Below, piece by piece: positions 1 to 11,648 of a stretch of 64,000 nt of DNA (the stretch's first letter is position 1; each line of letters starts with the position of its first letter). Below the pieces are notes generated by a model, which saw nothing but the letters and a program-made list of their open reading frames with translations, did not search any database and had not been told where the DNA came from. Source of the DNA: Apiospora phragmitis (taxonomy: Eukaryota; Ascomycota; Sordariomycetes; Amphisphaeriales; Apiosporaceae); the NCBI GenBank assembly GCA_038363925.1, contig JAQQWL010000011.1, positions 1,550,001 to 1,614,000 on the forward strand. Direction: 5' to 3'. A program made the position numbers and the translations under genes.

Positions 1-466
1 TTGAAAGAAGATGCTGTTCATATGGAGGCAGCTGCTTCAACTGACTGCTGTTGCTTGAGACGTTGGCTCATCGCGGACGGCTGCGACCTCACGTAGCCCG
101 ACGCCGCACTTTCATTGATGATAACACGTCTCCAAATCAAACAACGAGACATTAATTGAATGAGTATCCGCTGCTGTATTTGCTCATGAGATTTCCAAGT
201 TCATTAATGGCAACCGAATTCTGTACAAGAGGTCCGTCCCAGTTCGCGATGAAGCAAGAAGTAGTCCCGGATTCTCGCTAAACCGAAGATTCCCCGGGTA
301 CCCCACAGTCCAACCAATCAGATCGATTCTAATCATTGACCAGCTAGGTTTCGGTCGTCGGGTATCTTTGAAGCCATTGGAACCGACGACGACATTGGTT
401 TCCCCAGAGCTCCCCTTCCAGATCTCTCCCTCCGATTCCTTGCCATTGAGCTTCCACAACGGCATC
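1..466. other. Upstream region of nuo-24, no gene seen
   Basis: Left edge of the window. Overlapping short open frames on both strands have no recognisable content. The last ~100 bases are pyrimidine-rich and are probably the promoter and 5' leader of the complex I gene that starts at 467. Confidence 0.5.
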
Positions 467-1524
467 ATGGCGTCCAAAATCTGCCCCATGCTGCTCCGCA
501 CAGCCATCCGCGCGGCCCCTCGAGCTCCCCGAACGCAATTCCGGGCTTTTACTGCCGCGGCGGTACGCAGGAGTGATGCCCTCTCTGTGGTAAGTTGGCA
601 ACAGCAATCCAGAGCAGATACGAGGCCGGTCAAACGACGGCTAGACATATGAACCTCGAGCTATACGGCCATTCAAACGCCAAGCTCGTCATATTCGCTG
701 CTCCCAAAGCTAACCGCCTCGTTTCGACGCAAAACAGCACCGCAACACCCCCGACAACAACCCCGAGATCCCCTTCAAGTTCACCGCGCAGAACGAGGCC
801 ATCCTCGCCGAGATCCTGAAGCGCTACCCGCCGCAGTACAAGAAGGCCGCCGTCATGCCGCTGCTCGACCTCGGCCAGCGCCAGCACGGCTTCTGCTCCA
901 TCAGCGTCATGAACGAGGTCGCCCGCGTCCTCGAGATGCCCCCCATGCGCGTCTACGAGGTCGCCTCCTTCTACACCATGTACAATCGCACGCCCGTCGG
1001 CAAGTACCACGTCCAGGTCTGCACCACGGTAAGCAAGCCCCCTCCGGCTCTTAGGAAGGAAATAGAGAAAAGAGGGAGGGTTACAGTGTTATTGCTGGTT
1101 GTTATCCAAGAAGCACAGATGGGATGGGAACTAATTTGTCATTGAAATTCTCGCGCAGACCCCCTGCCAACTTGGCGGCTGCGGCAGCGATGTCATCGTC
1201 AAGACGGTGAAGGACGAGCTCGGCGTCGCCCACGGCGGCGAAACCACGCCCGACGGCCTCTTCACCTTCGTCGAGGTCGAGTGCCTCGGCGCCTGCGTCA
1301 ACGCGCCCATGGTCCAGATCAACGACGACTACTACGAGGACCTGACGCCTGAGACCACCCGGCAGCTGCTCAAGGCCCTGCGGGCGTCCGCTTCGGGCAA
1401 CACCACCCTCAAGGTGCCCGCCCCGGGCCCCCTGAGCGGCCGCCAGACGTGCGAGAACAGCGCCGGCCCGACCAACCTGACGAGCGAGCCCTGGGGCACA
1501 GAGACCACGCGGTCGGATTTGTAA
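467..1524 (+). CDS. nuo-24: NADH:ubiquinone oxidoreductase 24 kDa subunit (complex I, NDUFV2/NuoE family)
   Basis: Mitochondrial complex I peripheral-arm subunit that carries the [2Fe-2S] cluster N1a next to the FMN subunit. Three exons: 467-589, 738-1028 and 1159-1524, all phase 0, with donors GTAAGT and GTAAGC and acceptors CAG. They give about 259 residues, close to the usual fungal size. The first ~35 residues are rich in Arg, Ala and Ser and look like a mitochondrial presequence. The conserved core includes [19 protein letters not shown] and the four cluster ligands as C-x4-C (spanning the second exon junction, CTTTPC) and C-x3-C (ECLGAC). The C-terminal tail has the fungal [11 protein letters not shown] segment. 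The ATG at 467 is the first in frame and directly precedes the presequence. The reading frame is intact. The gene converges on the kelch gene. Confidence 0.95.
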
Positions 1525-1979
1525 AAAGAGAAGCATGACAAAAAACAAGGCAGAGGCGACAGGAGTTCGATACAGTAACATGCGAAGGCAGAAGAAGAAA
1601 GCGGAACACTCATATAGCTGCTGGGGTGAGAGTTTACTAAAGACCCCATGGTATAGAGGAGCAAGGACAAGCATCACATCAGAGGGATGCCGGCATATTT
1701 GTACATAAGATCCGTATGTGTATTGATTGAACTCCGATTTCACGATGGAACAAGACAAGACACCTGTATATGACTTCTCCTTGTTCATTGAATTGAAAAA
1801 TTGGCATTCTTGCAGTTGAGTGATTTCTCGTCGTACTATATCAGTATGCCTTGAACACGCTATTTATTTCATTCATTCCCAATAATTGATCCTCATAAGT
1901 AACTCCGAAACCCAGAAAACCACACATGGCATACATAGCTCATCGTAATTGCATGCGAAAAAGAAATGTACTTTTTCTC
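1525..1979. other. Convergent 3' intergenic region
   Basis: About 450 bases between the stop codons of nuo-24 (+) and the kelch gene (-). AT-richer than its flanks, consistent with two facing 3' UTRs. Nothing else seen. Confidence 0.5.
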
Positions 1980-3742
1980 TCATCCAAGCCTGAAGATCCA
2001 TCCATCCCCCAACCGCCGATTCGCCTCGTCCTTGCCGCCGAACACGACGACGCCGCCCTCCTCGAGGTCGCCCATGTTGGCCGCGGCGAACCAGCCGCGG
2101 GCGCCGGGGCCCTGGATGTCCATGTCGACCTCGTCGTCATAGGGCGCCGGCGTGACGCGGGTCCAGCGGCCCTCGCCCGTCTTGCGGCCCGCGAGGCGCA
2201 GCGCCGCGTCGGCGAAGCTGGCCGCCGTCATGCCCTGCGGCGGCACCTGATAGGCCCACACGTCGTCCCAGAAGGTGCCGGCGGCCGCGTGGCCGTCCGC
2301 GGTGGGGGCGCGCTCGCCGAGCAGCAGCAAGAGGTACTCGCGGCCCTGGCTGCCGAGGACGAGCTGGAGCCCCGCCACGGAGCGGGCGCCGGGCCAAGGG
2401 TGGTGTTCTTGGGTGGGCACGAGCGGCGTGTTGGTCTTGGCCGGGGCCGCGTTGCCCTGCAGAGTCGGGGATGTGGGCGGCACGAGGCTGACCCAGTCGC
2501 CGCGCGCCACGACGCTGACCTCGCCGCAGCTCACGCGGTCGTCGAACTGGTCGACGCCGAGCTCGAGCACGTCCAGCTGCCCGCCCAGCTCGGACTCGCC
2601 GTCAAACCCGCCAAAGCGGTACAGCCGGCTCTTGGCCACGGCGAGGGCGGCGCCGCCGCGGGCGGGGCTGGGCGCGGCCGGGAGCTGCTTCCAGATGCGG
2701 CTGTGCACGTCGAAGGCCCAGACGTCGTTGGTGCGGCTGCCGTCGGCCAGGCAGCCGCCGTGGATGAACAAGGTGCCGAACCCGGCGTCCGGGTCCTCCT
2801 CGTCGCGCGCGTTCTCCGCGATGTGGCCGGCGACGGGCCGCTGCGGGATGCCGACCGCCGCGCTGTCGCCCTCGGCCCACTCCTTCCACGACTCGGTGCG
2901 CCGCAGCGGCTTGATGCCCACGAACTCGCGGGGCTTGTCCGTCGCGGCCGCGGCGTGGTACGACCGCGGCGCGGGCACCAGGCTGGGGTCCGTGGCGATG
3001 CCGCCGGTGACCGATGCCGGCAGCAGGCACGACCAGGTATGCGTCTTGGTCTCGAACACCCAGACACGGCCACCCTCGTCGAGCGTCGACTCTTGCGAGG
3101 TGTCGCCGCGCCCGCCGAACAGGAAAATGCGGGTCCCGATGACGGCCGTGGCGTGCCCCAGGCGCGGCGCGGGCACCTCGGTGTGGGTGAGGTCCTTGGC
3201 CTTGCCCTTCTCGGCGGCGGTCGGGCTGAGGGGGTTGGCCTCAGAGGATGTGGGCGTGGCGGCCGGGGGCGAGGAGGAGAGGGGACGTCGGTGAGGGGTT
3301 CCCGCAGCGCGGCGGCGGCGGCGGACTCCTCGACCTCGCCCACGGTGTTGAGGGGCGCCTCGGCTGGTTGCGATTTGGCGGAGACCTGGGCGGGCACCGA
3401 GTAGTAGTCGGCCGGGGCGCTGCTGAAGGGAAGAGTGACGATGTGCATGTGGTTGTCGAGGGGCTTGTCGGGCTCAGCCTCGCCGCCGAAGATGTAGGCC
3501 GACCCACCGACGACGTTGGGGGAATGAGACGAGCGCGGCAGAGGAGGAAGGGCGATGTGCTGCCAAGTCCCCTTCATCGAGGGCCCTGACTGTTTCATAT
3601 TCGGCATATGCGGCATCGAAGGCATTTGTGGCATGTTCGGCATGTTCGGCATGTTGGGCATTTGCGGCATGGCAGGCATGTTCTTGGGAATGGATTCCAT
3701 GAGATCCGTCGTACGACGCTTGAGCTTTGCGAACGACTCCAT
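1980..3742 (-). CDS. Kelch-repeat (beta-propeller) protein with an Met-Pro-rich N-terminus; one-base frame break
   Basis: Probable single exon read from ATG at 3742. Residues 1-20 (MESFAKLKRRTTDLMESIPK) lead into a run of MPxMPx repeats at residues ~22-49. Kelch-type blades follow, recognisable by hydrophobic-GG turns: AYIFGGE, IFLFGGRGD, LFIHGG, LYRFGGFDG and VVFGGKDE. Such propellers are protein-interaction platforms; the partner is unknown. The frame changes at about 3250-3295, between LREPLTDVPS and TPTSSEANPLSP. Adding one base there makes the length divisible by 3 (~587 residues), and no good GT-AG intron explains the shift: the only frame-correct candidate is a 47-nt segment with a poor GTCCCC donor. 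The break lies in a C-rich tract in a low-complexity linker. Fold assignment is confident; the exact product across the break is not. Confidence 0.8.
3596..3679 (-). repeat. MPxMPx coding minisatellite in the kelch gene
   Basis: On the + strand GGCAT recurs every 6 or 9 bases. In the kelch protein it encodes NMPAMPQMPNMPNMPNMPQM and a further MPSMPHMPNM. This is a simple triplet-phased tandem repeat, so changes in copy number would stay in frame. Confidence 0.8.
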
Positions 3743-5953
3743 GCTGGGCGAATTGGTTGATCGGGATATGGGATTTCGGGGAATTGATGCTGGGGAGTAA
3801 AGAAGTGACCTTCCTGGAGGGAACAAAAGAAGTATGAGAAGACGGCTAGTATAGTGACTTGTTCAATAGCTGGTGTTACTGTGGATTCCCTTGTTGCCTG
3901 TCGTTGTCTAAATCGACCAGAATGTGACGTAAGATGCAAGGGAGGGAGCTGTTCTATTCAAGCAGGAGGGCTTGGAGGGGTACCACCAGTTCGATAACTC
4001 TTTGTTTCAAGATGCGGGAACCCAAGGATATACGGGATCTACACCAATTTATTTCAATAATAGGCAGTGAGTGGCTGAGGTGCTGGATACGAGGTGATAT
4101 TGCGAGAACGGCTTCTGAATATACGTGTTTGGGGGCAGGGTCCAGCGAATCCCCATCGTGATGTGTTTCCCGGCTTGACTTACTAACGGTTGGAGCTTGT
4201 TTGCTGGTCTGGATCATCCCAAGTGCCTCCAAGCACGCGTGTTTAGCGGGGTCGACACCCCTGCAGGAGAGAATCAGCCCCCGCGGAACACATCATAGCC
4301 CGCCCAGGCACGTGGACGTAACCTACGATAAAAGGCGCAGCAACACTAGGACCTAGCCATGCATCTGTCATTTGAAGCATTATGCTCCTAAGAGTGAGAA
4401 CTCAAAGTTGTTCCAGTCGAAGTCGGAGGTGAATCGTTATTGCATAGACCCGAAAAGGTAAGGAGGTGTGGTGGTTGGTATGTGCCTCGCCATTATAGTA
4501 GCAGATCAATTGGACCGGCCTGCAGGTGACTTGTTCCCGGTGGACTGGTCCAGGCTACTGCCACCTCCGACTCTAATCGATACGATACCCCTATGTCTCT
4601 TGCAGCTGCTTCAAATGTTGACTCCAATGACTTCCGAACCTTCCTTTTGACATCCAGGTTGACATATGCTCCACCTCGTAAAATACCTAACTTAAGTAGC
4701 CAGATGAACTGAGCATGTTCGATATAGCAAGAGGTCAGTTCCACATCGTCGTCGCCCTCTAGATGGCAGAGGGAGGAAATGCACATACCACCACTTTAAA
4801 TCTACCTAAGACTCCTCAGGCGCACCAAGCTAAGCGCCGCCATGCTCTCAGGCGCCACTGGTACCCGAGTTAGTCGCACCGGTGAAGAGGCGAAGGTGGT
4901 GGCGGACATCCGTTACTCTTGCTTCCTCCCTAGAACCCCGGGACAACCCTACTCATCGGCAGCATGACAGCAGTGTCCCGTCCGCCCTTCCGTGGCCGGT
5001 AGAAAGTCCCCGAGAACCCTCCTCCTACCACAGAAGGGATCGATGACGGCAAGTTAAACTTATCATCTGTCTCCCGGCATCGATAAGTACCTAGTTATTA
5101 AGATTCGAAAACCAGGTTTGCGGGCCATATTTCAATAACTCTGTATAATGCAGTACTATGACCTTGTCCTACAGATGTACTGCATATATTCCGGGGAAAC
5201 TAATGCGGGGACAGGATCTTGAGTTCGTGAATACATACCCAATGATAGGAACATATAAGCCTCTTTGGAGTAGCTACTGCCCAAACTTGTTGTTGTTGGC
5301 ATCGACACACCCCCGCCCCCCTTCCATCAGTCTATGCAGCTTACACAATGCTCATTACCCATATTGCCTGCCGTCTTGGCTGCTATCGTGCACCTTTCAT
5401 CGTGGCCTGACTGCGCAGGCCTGTTGCGGGTAGTATGATGATCGTACGTGAGTTCAGAGACTTTCCGGTTTTCTTTCTTCACACTGGAAGACGGACGAGC
5501 GAGGGAGATATTTCCGAGACTATCCGTAAGCATCGCAACTAAGGAAAAGGGGAAAAAATTATATTATTCATGGTGTTGATTGGGATCTATGTTTTAGAAG
5601 ACAGTCGAGACCTGGGAAATTATCGATATTATCCATCTCTTTCCAAGTATCAAACATATTTCATCGTAAGTTCTTCAAAAAATAGAGGCAAGAGATGCAC
5701 ACTTTTAAAGAGCGATAGCCAAGAGGCGGGGTGTATTTCTCGGACCTGGCTGTCTACGGCCGCAGACACGGTCAACTATAGAATAGTAAAATTGAGCGAC
5801 CCCAGCTTCGCAGCTAGAAATCGCTCGCTGATAACAAGAGGAGCTCGTTCCTTCTCAACCCAAACCATGCATCCGCAATCGTGAAGCGTTCAAAGAATGT
5901 CGTGCTCCGTAACAAGAAACAAAGCGATTCAACATTATCCGCCCGCCATTGGT
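3743..5953. other. Intergenic region, no gene seen
   Basis: About 2.2 kb between the kelch promoter and the 3' end of the sugar transporter. Only short overlapping open frames without recognisable motifs. The sequence just upstream of 3742 is the likely kelch leader. Confidence 0.5.
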
Positions 5954-8284
5954 TTACATCTTCCTGTCGCCCTCTACCGGACGCGCACTCTTCTCGATGT
6001 CCGTCCCCGTCGTGCTGCTGCGCATAGGGTGGCGGTGATGCTCGCGGTCGCCGCCGCTGTGGTCCGAGTCGTGCTCGTCGTTCTCGACGTGGTAGAGCGG
6101 CTCGAGCACGGCGTTCTTCTGGAAGAAGACGTAGCGTTTGAACCACCAGGGCGTCGCCTTGGTCACCTGGTAGGCCGCGAACTTGCCCATCGGCACGCCA
6201 AAAACGTAGTCCAGCTCCTCGAGCGTCCGCTGCTTCGTCTCGGGCACCAGGAAGAAGATGAGCCAGAAGGCCACGAAGTTGAAGCCGGCGTAGAGCCCGA
6301 AGGCGCCGGCCGTGTCCAGCGACTCGAGGATCAGGGGGAAGGTGATGCCGAGAACGGCGGCAAAGCCCAGGCAGGTGGCCACGGCGAAACCCATACCGAC
6401 TTCACGGTGGGACAGGGGATAGACCTCGGCCGAGTACGTGAATGGCACGGGACCTTCACCCGGGGAGTAAAAGGCAGCAAATATGTACACAAACAAAGCG
6501 ACCAATCCTGTCCTGGCGGGACTATCCTGCATGAGCGTGCAAAGACCAGCAGCCAGCAGCGACCACATCATGTTAGGGAATGTAAAGAGCAGGAGGGATC
6601 GTCGTCCGAACGTATCGATGGTCCAGAATGCCGGGAAAGCGAACAGAAAGTTGACCATGCCAAAGCCGAATGAGCTAACCATGGCAATGAAATCGGTGGA
6701 CCCGGCAGATTTGAAGACGGTGGTTGAGTAGAAGGCGATGATGTTGATTCCGCACATTTGCTGGGCAAGCATAACCGTAAAAGCCGCAATGTTGGCACGT
6801 CGAACCCGCGGGATAGTGAAGAGTTGACCGGCTCGGGTGAGGTAGTTGCTTTTCTTCGTGATCAGTTGTTCGATCGTGAGCTGTGCGTGGATATAGTAAA
6901 GGTCTCGTGCGACTTGGATAGGATGATTTCGAAGCATCAATAAGTTAACCCAGGCTTTAGGGTAACGGTTCTTCTTCATCAACCAACGGGGAGACTCTGG
7001 GCACAGGTAGATCAAGAAGACAAGAGGGACGGCCGGGATAAAGGGGGCGCCTTTCACGACAGGTAAGCTTCCAATTATCGGAGGACAGTACAGGCCAAGG
7101 GAAACTCACCAAGCATAAGTCTCCAGTTGTGTGGGTGGTAAAAGCATGCCAGATTAATAGCCGTTCCAAGCATGATACCGAACGCAGTCCACATTTCTAG
7201 CTGGCTGTCAGTGCGATGTCCCAGCTCATTTCTGTATGTTATGTTTATTGGTGTATAAGGGGTAGGACTTACGCCATGACATGACGAGCGCACCTCGAAT
7301 GGACGCGGGTGAATTTTCGGCAGCGTAGATCGGTACTAAATCAAGTCAGATCGCGCGATTTTGAGCATAATCAGAATCGAGGACAAACCTGTAGAAGCTT
7401 TGATACCCATTCCGACACCCATGAGTAGACGGCACGCGAACTGTTGTTTCCATGTCTCGCAGAACGCAGAGCCGATGACAGGCCATAAGCATAAGTGACC
7501 GGAGAGGAAGATGACACCGCGACGGCCAAGGTAGTTGTTTGCAGGATCCGATAGCCAGCAACCGAGCAGGGCACAACCAATGTAGGGACCGGCATTGATC
7601 ATACCAACCAACTATGAGACGTGAACGTTAGCGTACGCCTTAATACACTTGAACTGTACAGTACTCTACTTACGAGTTCGTTATCAGCAATCCCGTAGTA
7701 TGCGGGAAACCATATGGTAGCGCCATTGGATCCAGTCTGGTCCCAGCCTTGCACAGCTGCGCCAATGGAGCAAGTGGCAATGGTCAGATAAAGCTTAGCT
7801 GGGAGTCGCCATTTGTGAGTGACCTCCTCTCGCAAAACCTTGATCTCGGCCTCATCCAACGCATGTTCGCCCGTGAGATTCTCGCCAAAGCTGGTCGGGT
7901 CCTGAGCGACCAATGCACCTTTACGCAAGAGTCCGATATGCTCGGTCAGTCCCTTTTCCTCGGCGAAGACGTCGACATCTCTCATTAACTGGTCGTAAGG
8001 TATTCCCTTGAGAGGGTTCTTAATCCTGAGCTCGGTGTTAGAAGAATTGATCCGACTTTTCTCAAGACAGACATTAAAACCATTGAAAACAGTTTACTTA
8101 CTTGGCTTCGAGGTTCGTGTTGACGACATCATCGGTAACGGGATGGGCGCTATTTTCGATATGGGTATCTGTCACTTTCTTCGACGGGCTGCTGTTTGGT
8201 CAGTATGATTGCCATATGTCATTGGAGTCGCGCTACCCACATGTCGGTCTCGGCTGAGTCGATCCTCTCAGGCTTCTCGGCCAT
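5954..8284 (-). CDS. MFS sugar-porter family transporter
   Basis: Plasma-membrane sugar:H+ symporter-like protein of ~651 residues. Seven exons on the minus strand: 8284-8241, 8191-8102, 8025-7674, 7611-7389, 7335-7273, 7196-7110 and 7050-5954. All have GT-AG borders (donors GTGGGT, GTAAGT, GTAAGT, GTTTGT, GTAAGT, GTGAGT) and consistent phases. The acceptor of exon 2 could also be one CAG further on. A cytosolic N-terminus of ~120 residues (NPLKGIPYDQLMRDVD) precedes the first membrane segment (LYLTIATCSIGAAVQGWDQT). Sugar-porter signatures are present: GRRG after segment 2, PESPRWL at ~304-310, DTFGRRS, and PETKQRTLEELDYVF near the end. About 12 membrane segments are expected. The tail is His/Asp/Ser-rich and hydrophilic. 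The substrate cannot be told from sequence. All but one of the introns lie in the 5' half. The frame is intact. Confidence 0.9.
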
Positions 8285-11200
8285 TCTTGTGGGAAAGCGC
8301 CAAGGCCAAGGTCTTGTCTATGAGGTGGCTTGAGGACAAGAGAAAGCTTGGGCAAGCTTGTTATGCCTTGCGACGAGCTTGGTCTCGCTCTTGGGGAAAG
8401 CTTCGCTCTGAACGAAACTGGGTCTTATAGATATGACACGGTGGAATTGATTGTGTCGCCCCAGGTAATCCACACGGCCTAAAATATGTGAATGGGATAC
8501 CGCAGCAGGAGGGAAGGGGAGGAGAGGCTTTTCTGAACCAAGCTCTTCGGGGGAGCCGTTTATAAGTGAAAACGGGAAAGAACCTAAGCCGAGCCTGTTC
8601 TGCTCGTATCTACTTAGCTATCTGACTACCTGGATCTTCTGCTAGTTTTTAGATTCCTTGCCTTGCAGGTATCACTTGGCCTCGAATCCATTATGTACAA
8701 AGAATACAGAGGCGAGATAGGTAGGGAAAGTTGTACCCTGCCTACCAGCCGCATATACTACCCAGCTGGTGCAGTATGCAAGGTCGCAGCAGCGAGAGCC
8801 CACACCAATACTGAAAGCAAGCAAAAGCTAATACGGTTCCTCATGGCCCCATAAGTATCGAGGTCGACTGGGGTGAGGGATGATAATGATGCGTGAATGG
8901 ATGGACAGGCCGAAGCCCAACCGCCACCCCCCCCCCCGTGTCTGTCTGTCGTCCCAAATCAGTGGCGGGCCGGGGTGGGTGGTGGTTTGTCCATCCTTGC
9001 GAAGCACACCGAGGCCAAGAGGATCGATTCGCAGCTATCCGATCCACTCGAGAAAGACCTAGACACTTCCCCGCATTCCAAAGTCGCTCTAGTACTGCAC
9101 ATGTGCTCTGTAGGATAAGCCTCTCGCACAAGTGTGTAGGCAGGCCCGACGGGTAACGGTTGGACTGTGCAACTTTTACATCTGTACTTGGACGTCTTGG
9201 CTGTCTTGGACGGCAACAAGGATAAAGCCGGTAAAGTTCGTAGCGCCACCCTTTGGGTACCTTGGCAGCTTGGCTGGGCACTGGGACTGTGCCGTTGCTG
9301 GGGGGGGGAGATTAGACGACTTGGATCCGGCGCCATCTATGTATCTCTTCCCACCTTGCCGCTTTTGAGCTGCATGCTTTCCCTACTAAAATAATCTGAC
9401 AGGAAGTGAAAAGTCGACAGGCGGTAAAACGGCCATTTGTATGTCCTAAGCTAGTCAGTGGAACAAATGCGGTCTGATTTATTTGCGGCTCTGCGGAGGG
9501 CTTGCAACCATTCGCGGCAGGCTTTCCATTTAATACCTATAGGTATGGCTGGCTGTTGTGGCCGGCTTACTTTTCGACGAGGTCTCTTTTGAAAACCTCC
9601 GCATTTTCACCCCCAGGTTCCAACCTTAGAAACTGGAGCAAGGGGGCCCAAATACTCCACCCCCCCCCCCCCGACCTGGTGCCATGGGGTAGGTTAACCA
9701 ATGGGGGGAGGGGGTTCTGGAGGGGGAACGGGGAAACCAGGGGGGATCTTCGTCAGCTCTGGGCTGTCGCGCAAAACCTTGGCCATAGACTCTTGGCATC
9801 TTCATATTGGGTGTTTGTTTTGCCGATCCCGCTATTGCTGCTGATAGACTCGGTAGACTCAATAGACAGGGCTCCCAGGTCATGTGGTGTGTAGCGGGCT
9901 CGGGCATAATGTCGGGAGCGTACTTAACAAGCGCTCCCCAGCACAAATTCGCTCGGCAGACCCCGCAGGCACGTCATGGATTAGGGCGAATGAAGCTCAC
10001 CGAGTATTTGTGCTGTGTATGACTGTGGCAGCTGATGGGCTCTGTTGTGCCGTATATTAACAAGAGGTGTCCATTGAACGGCCAGACGTGCAGCGTATCA
10101 TGTATACTTATTAGCGAGAACCGTCCCCAATCACTGATCACCTACCTACATACTAGAGCTGTCGATGTGTGTGTATTGAAGAAGAAAAAAACCTGCAAGC
10201 TAACTACTACGTTATGTCGGCCAACTTCCTTCCCTTCCTTCCCCAGGGTTATTTAAGCGGATTCAGTAATGATTACTCCAACCCTGAAAGCTGGATATCT
10301 CTCTCTCCGCATCTGCCCACGCTACCTCGTGACCCGTTGCAAGTTCATTGGCCAATCAGTCGAGGGCAAACTCCCTTACGAAGAGTGCCAAGTGCGTTGC
10401 AGCGGCATGACATGATGGACGAATGAAGGATTTTGTTTGGTGCCGATAACCCGCCGTCTCTCCATCCCTCTGTCCCCGTCCAGACCGTCTCCCTCCGCAC
10501 CAGACAGACGCACACACTCGAATCCGGTCATGCTTTACCCTCGACCGTACATTAGACCTATCCTTTCAGTTGGTAAGAGACCCAATTGATTGCTTGTTCC
10601 AAGAAAACGATGGACGTATGCAGATGTATGTACAATGTCAATCTCAGGGTTCAGTCAGCGTCGTACCTCCTGCAGAGACACAACGTGGGAAAAATATGTG
10701 ACAAAACAAGCAAGGTCAGTTGTAGTAGCTAAGCGATACGATGATGGTTTGTGCTGATCCCGCCGACTCGCCGAGGCCGACCCATACACCCTGCAGTTTG
10801 CGAGGTCGTAAGGAGAATCAACCATCACATGATTGATTCCGTACGATGAAGGGATGCCATCATTTTTCCTCATCTAAGAAAAGAAGAAGAGGCTTGGAAG
10901 GAGCAAGCTGGAGGCGGCCTAGGCGGCGTGCCGCTTGTTACCTGACTACGTACAGTATGTATGTATGTATTGTTGAGTTCAGGTTACTGGCTCCAACTCT
11001 AACTCATCCCCGCGTCCGAGAGCCCGCGGCCTTACCCGGGTGGCAGGCAGCTCGGTCTGGAAGGGTCTGAGCTGCACGGCATGATTCAGATGATTCACTC
11101 AGCCTCACGTATTGATTCATATTGATCCCGTGTCTCTTATCGCAATCCGTAACTCCCCTGCTTGGGCTAGGTTCCTGATCAATTCTTGGCATAGCGTCTC

Positions 11201-11648
11201 CCCCCTTGTTTTCCAACTGCGGCCAGCAATATTAGAGAAAGGAGGGCATTTCGAAATACCACTACTACCTTGATGGGCTAAGTTTAACTTTGTTGTTTTA
11301 CCAAGAATACTTGGAAAGAGAAGATATTAAGCTATGCCCAGCAGCGTCGTATGTTGCGACCAGGGCAAGAGATATATTTCGCGGCATACTGTACGAAACT
11401 CTCCGCCAACCATACTTGATATCTTGAGTTTATCTGCCAACTCTACCGGCTCGTATCCTAACTTCCGTAGGGACAAAAGGCCGGTAAAAGGATTTGAAAA
11501 TAGTAAAAGTTTCTTCAATATCGATGTTTGGTTCCCCCCTCCCTCAAGATGATGCCGTACAAGGCGGGTGGTACGGGCTTCCTTTCCATTTGCTGCTCCC
11601 GCTCACGCCCTCTCTGAAGACGCAGGGGTAAATTGGACAATTTGATAG
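8285..11648. other. Long intergenic region with G/C homopolymers
   Basis: About 3.4 kb with no recognisable gene. It contains an 11-C run at 8927-8937, a 9-G run near 9300 and a 13-C run at 9660-9672. Open frames here are short and repetitive. The first few hundred bases are probably the transporter's promoter. Confidence 0.5.

Noticed and set aside
3254..3300. 47-nt intron to explain the kelch frame change
   Set aside because: The length fits the frame, but the donor would be GTCCCC and no branch site is visible. A single missing base is simpler and matches six other genes.
1926..3404. Plus-strand 492-codon open frame opposite the kelch gene
   Set aside because: It is the GC-rich antisense of the kelch exon. 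The minus strand shows real kelch motifs, while this frame is only Ala/Gly/Arg-rich.
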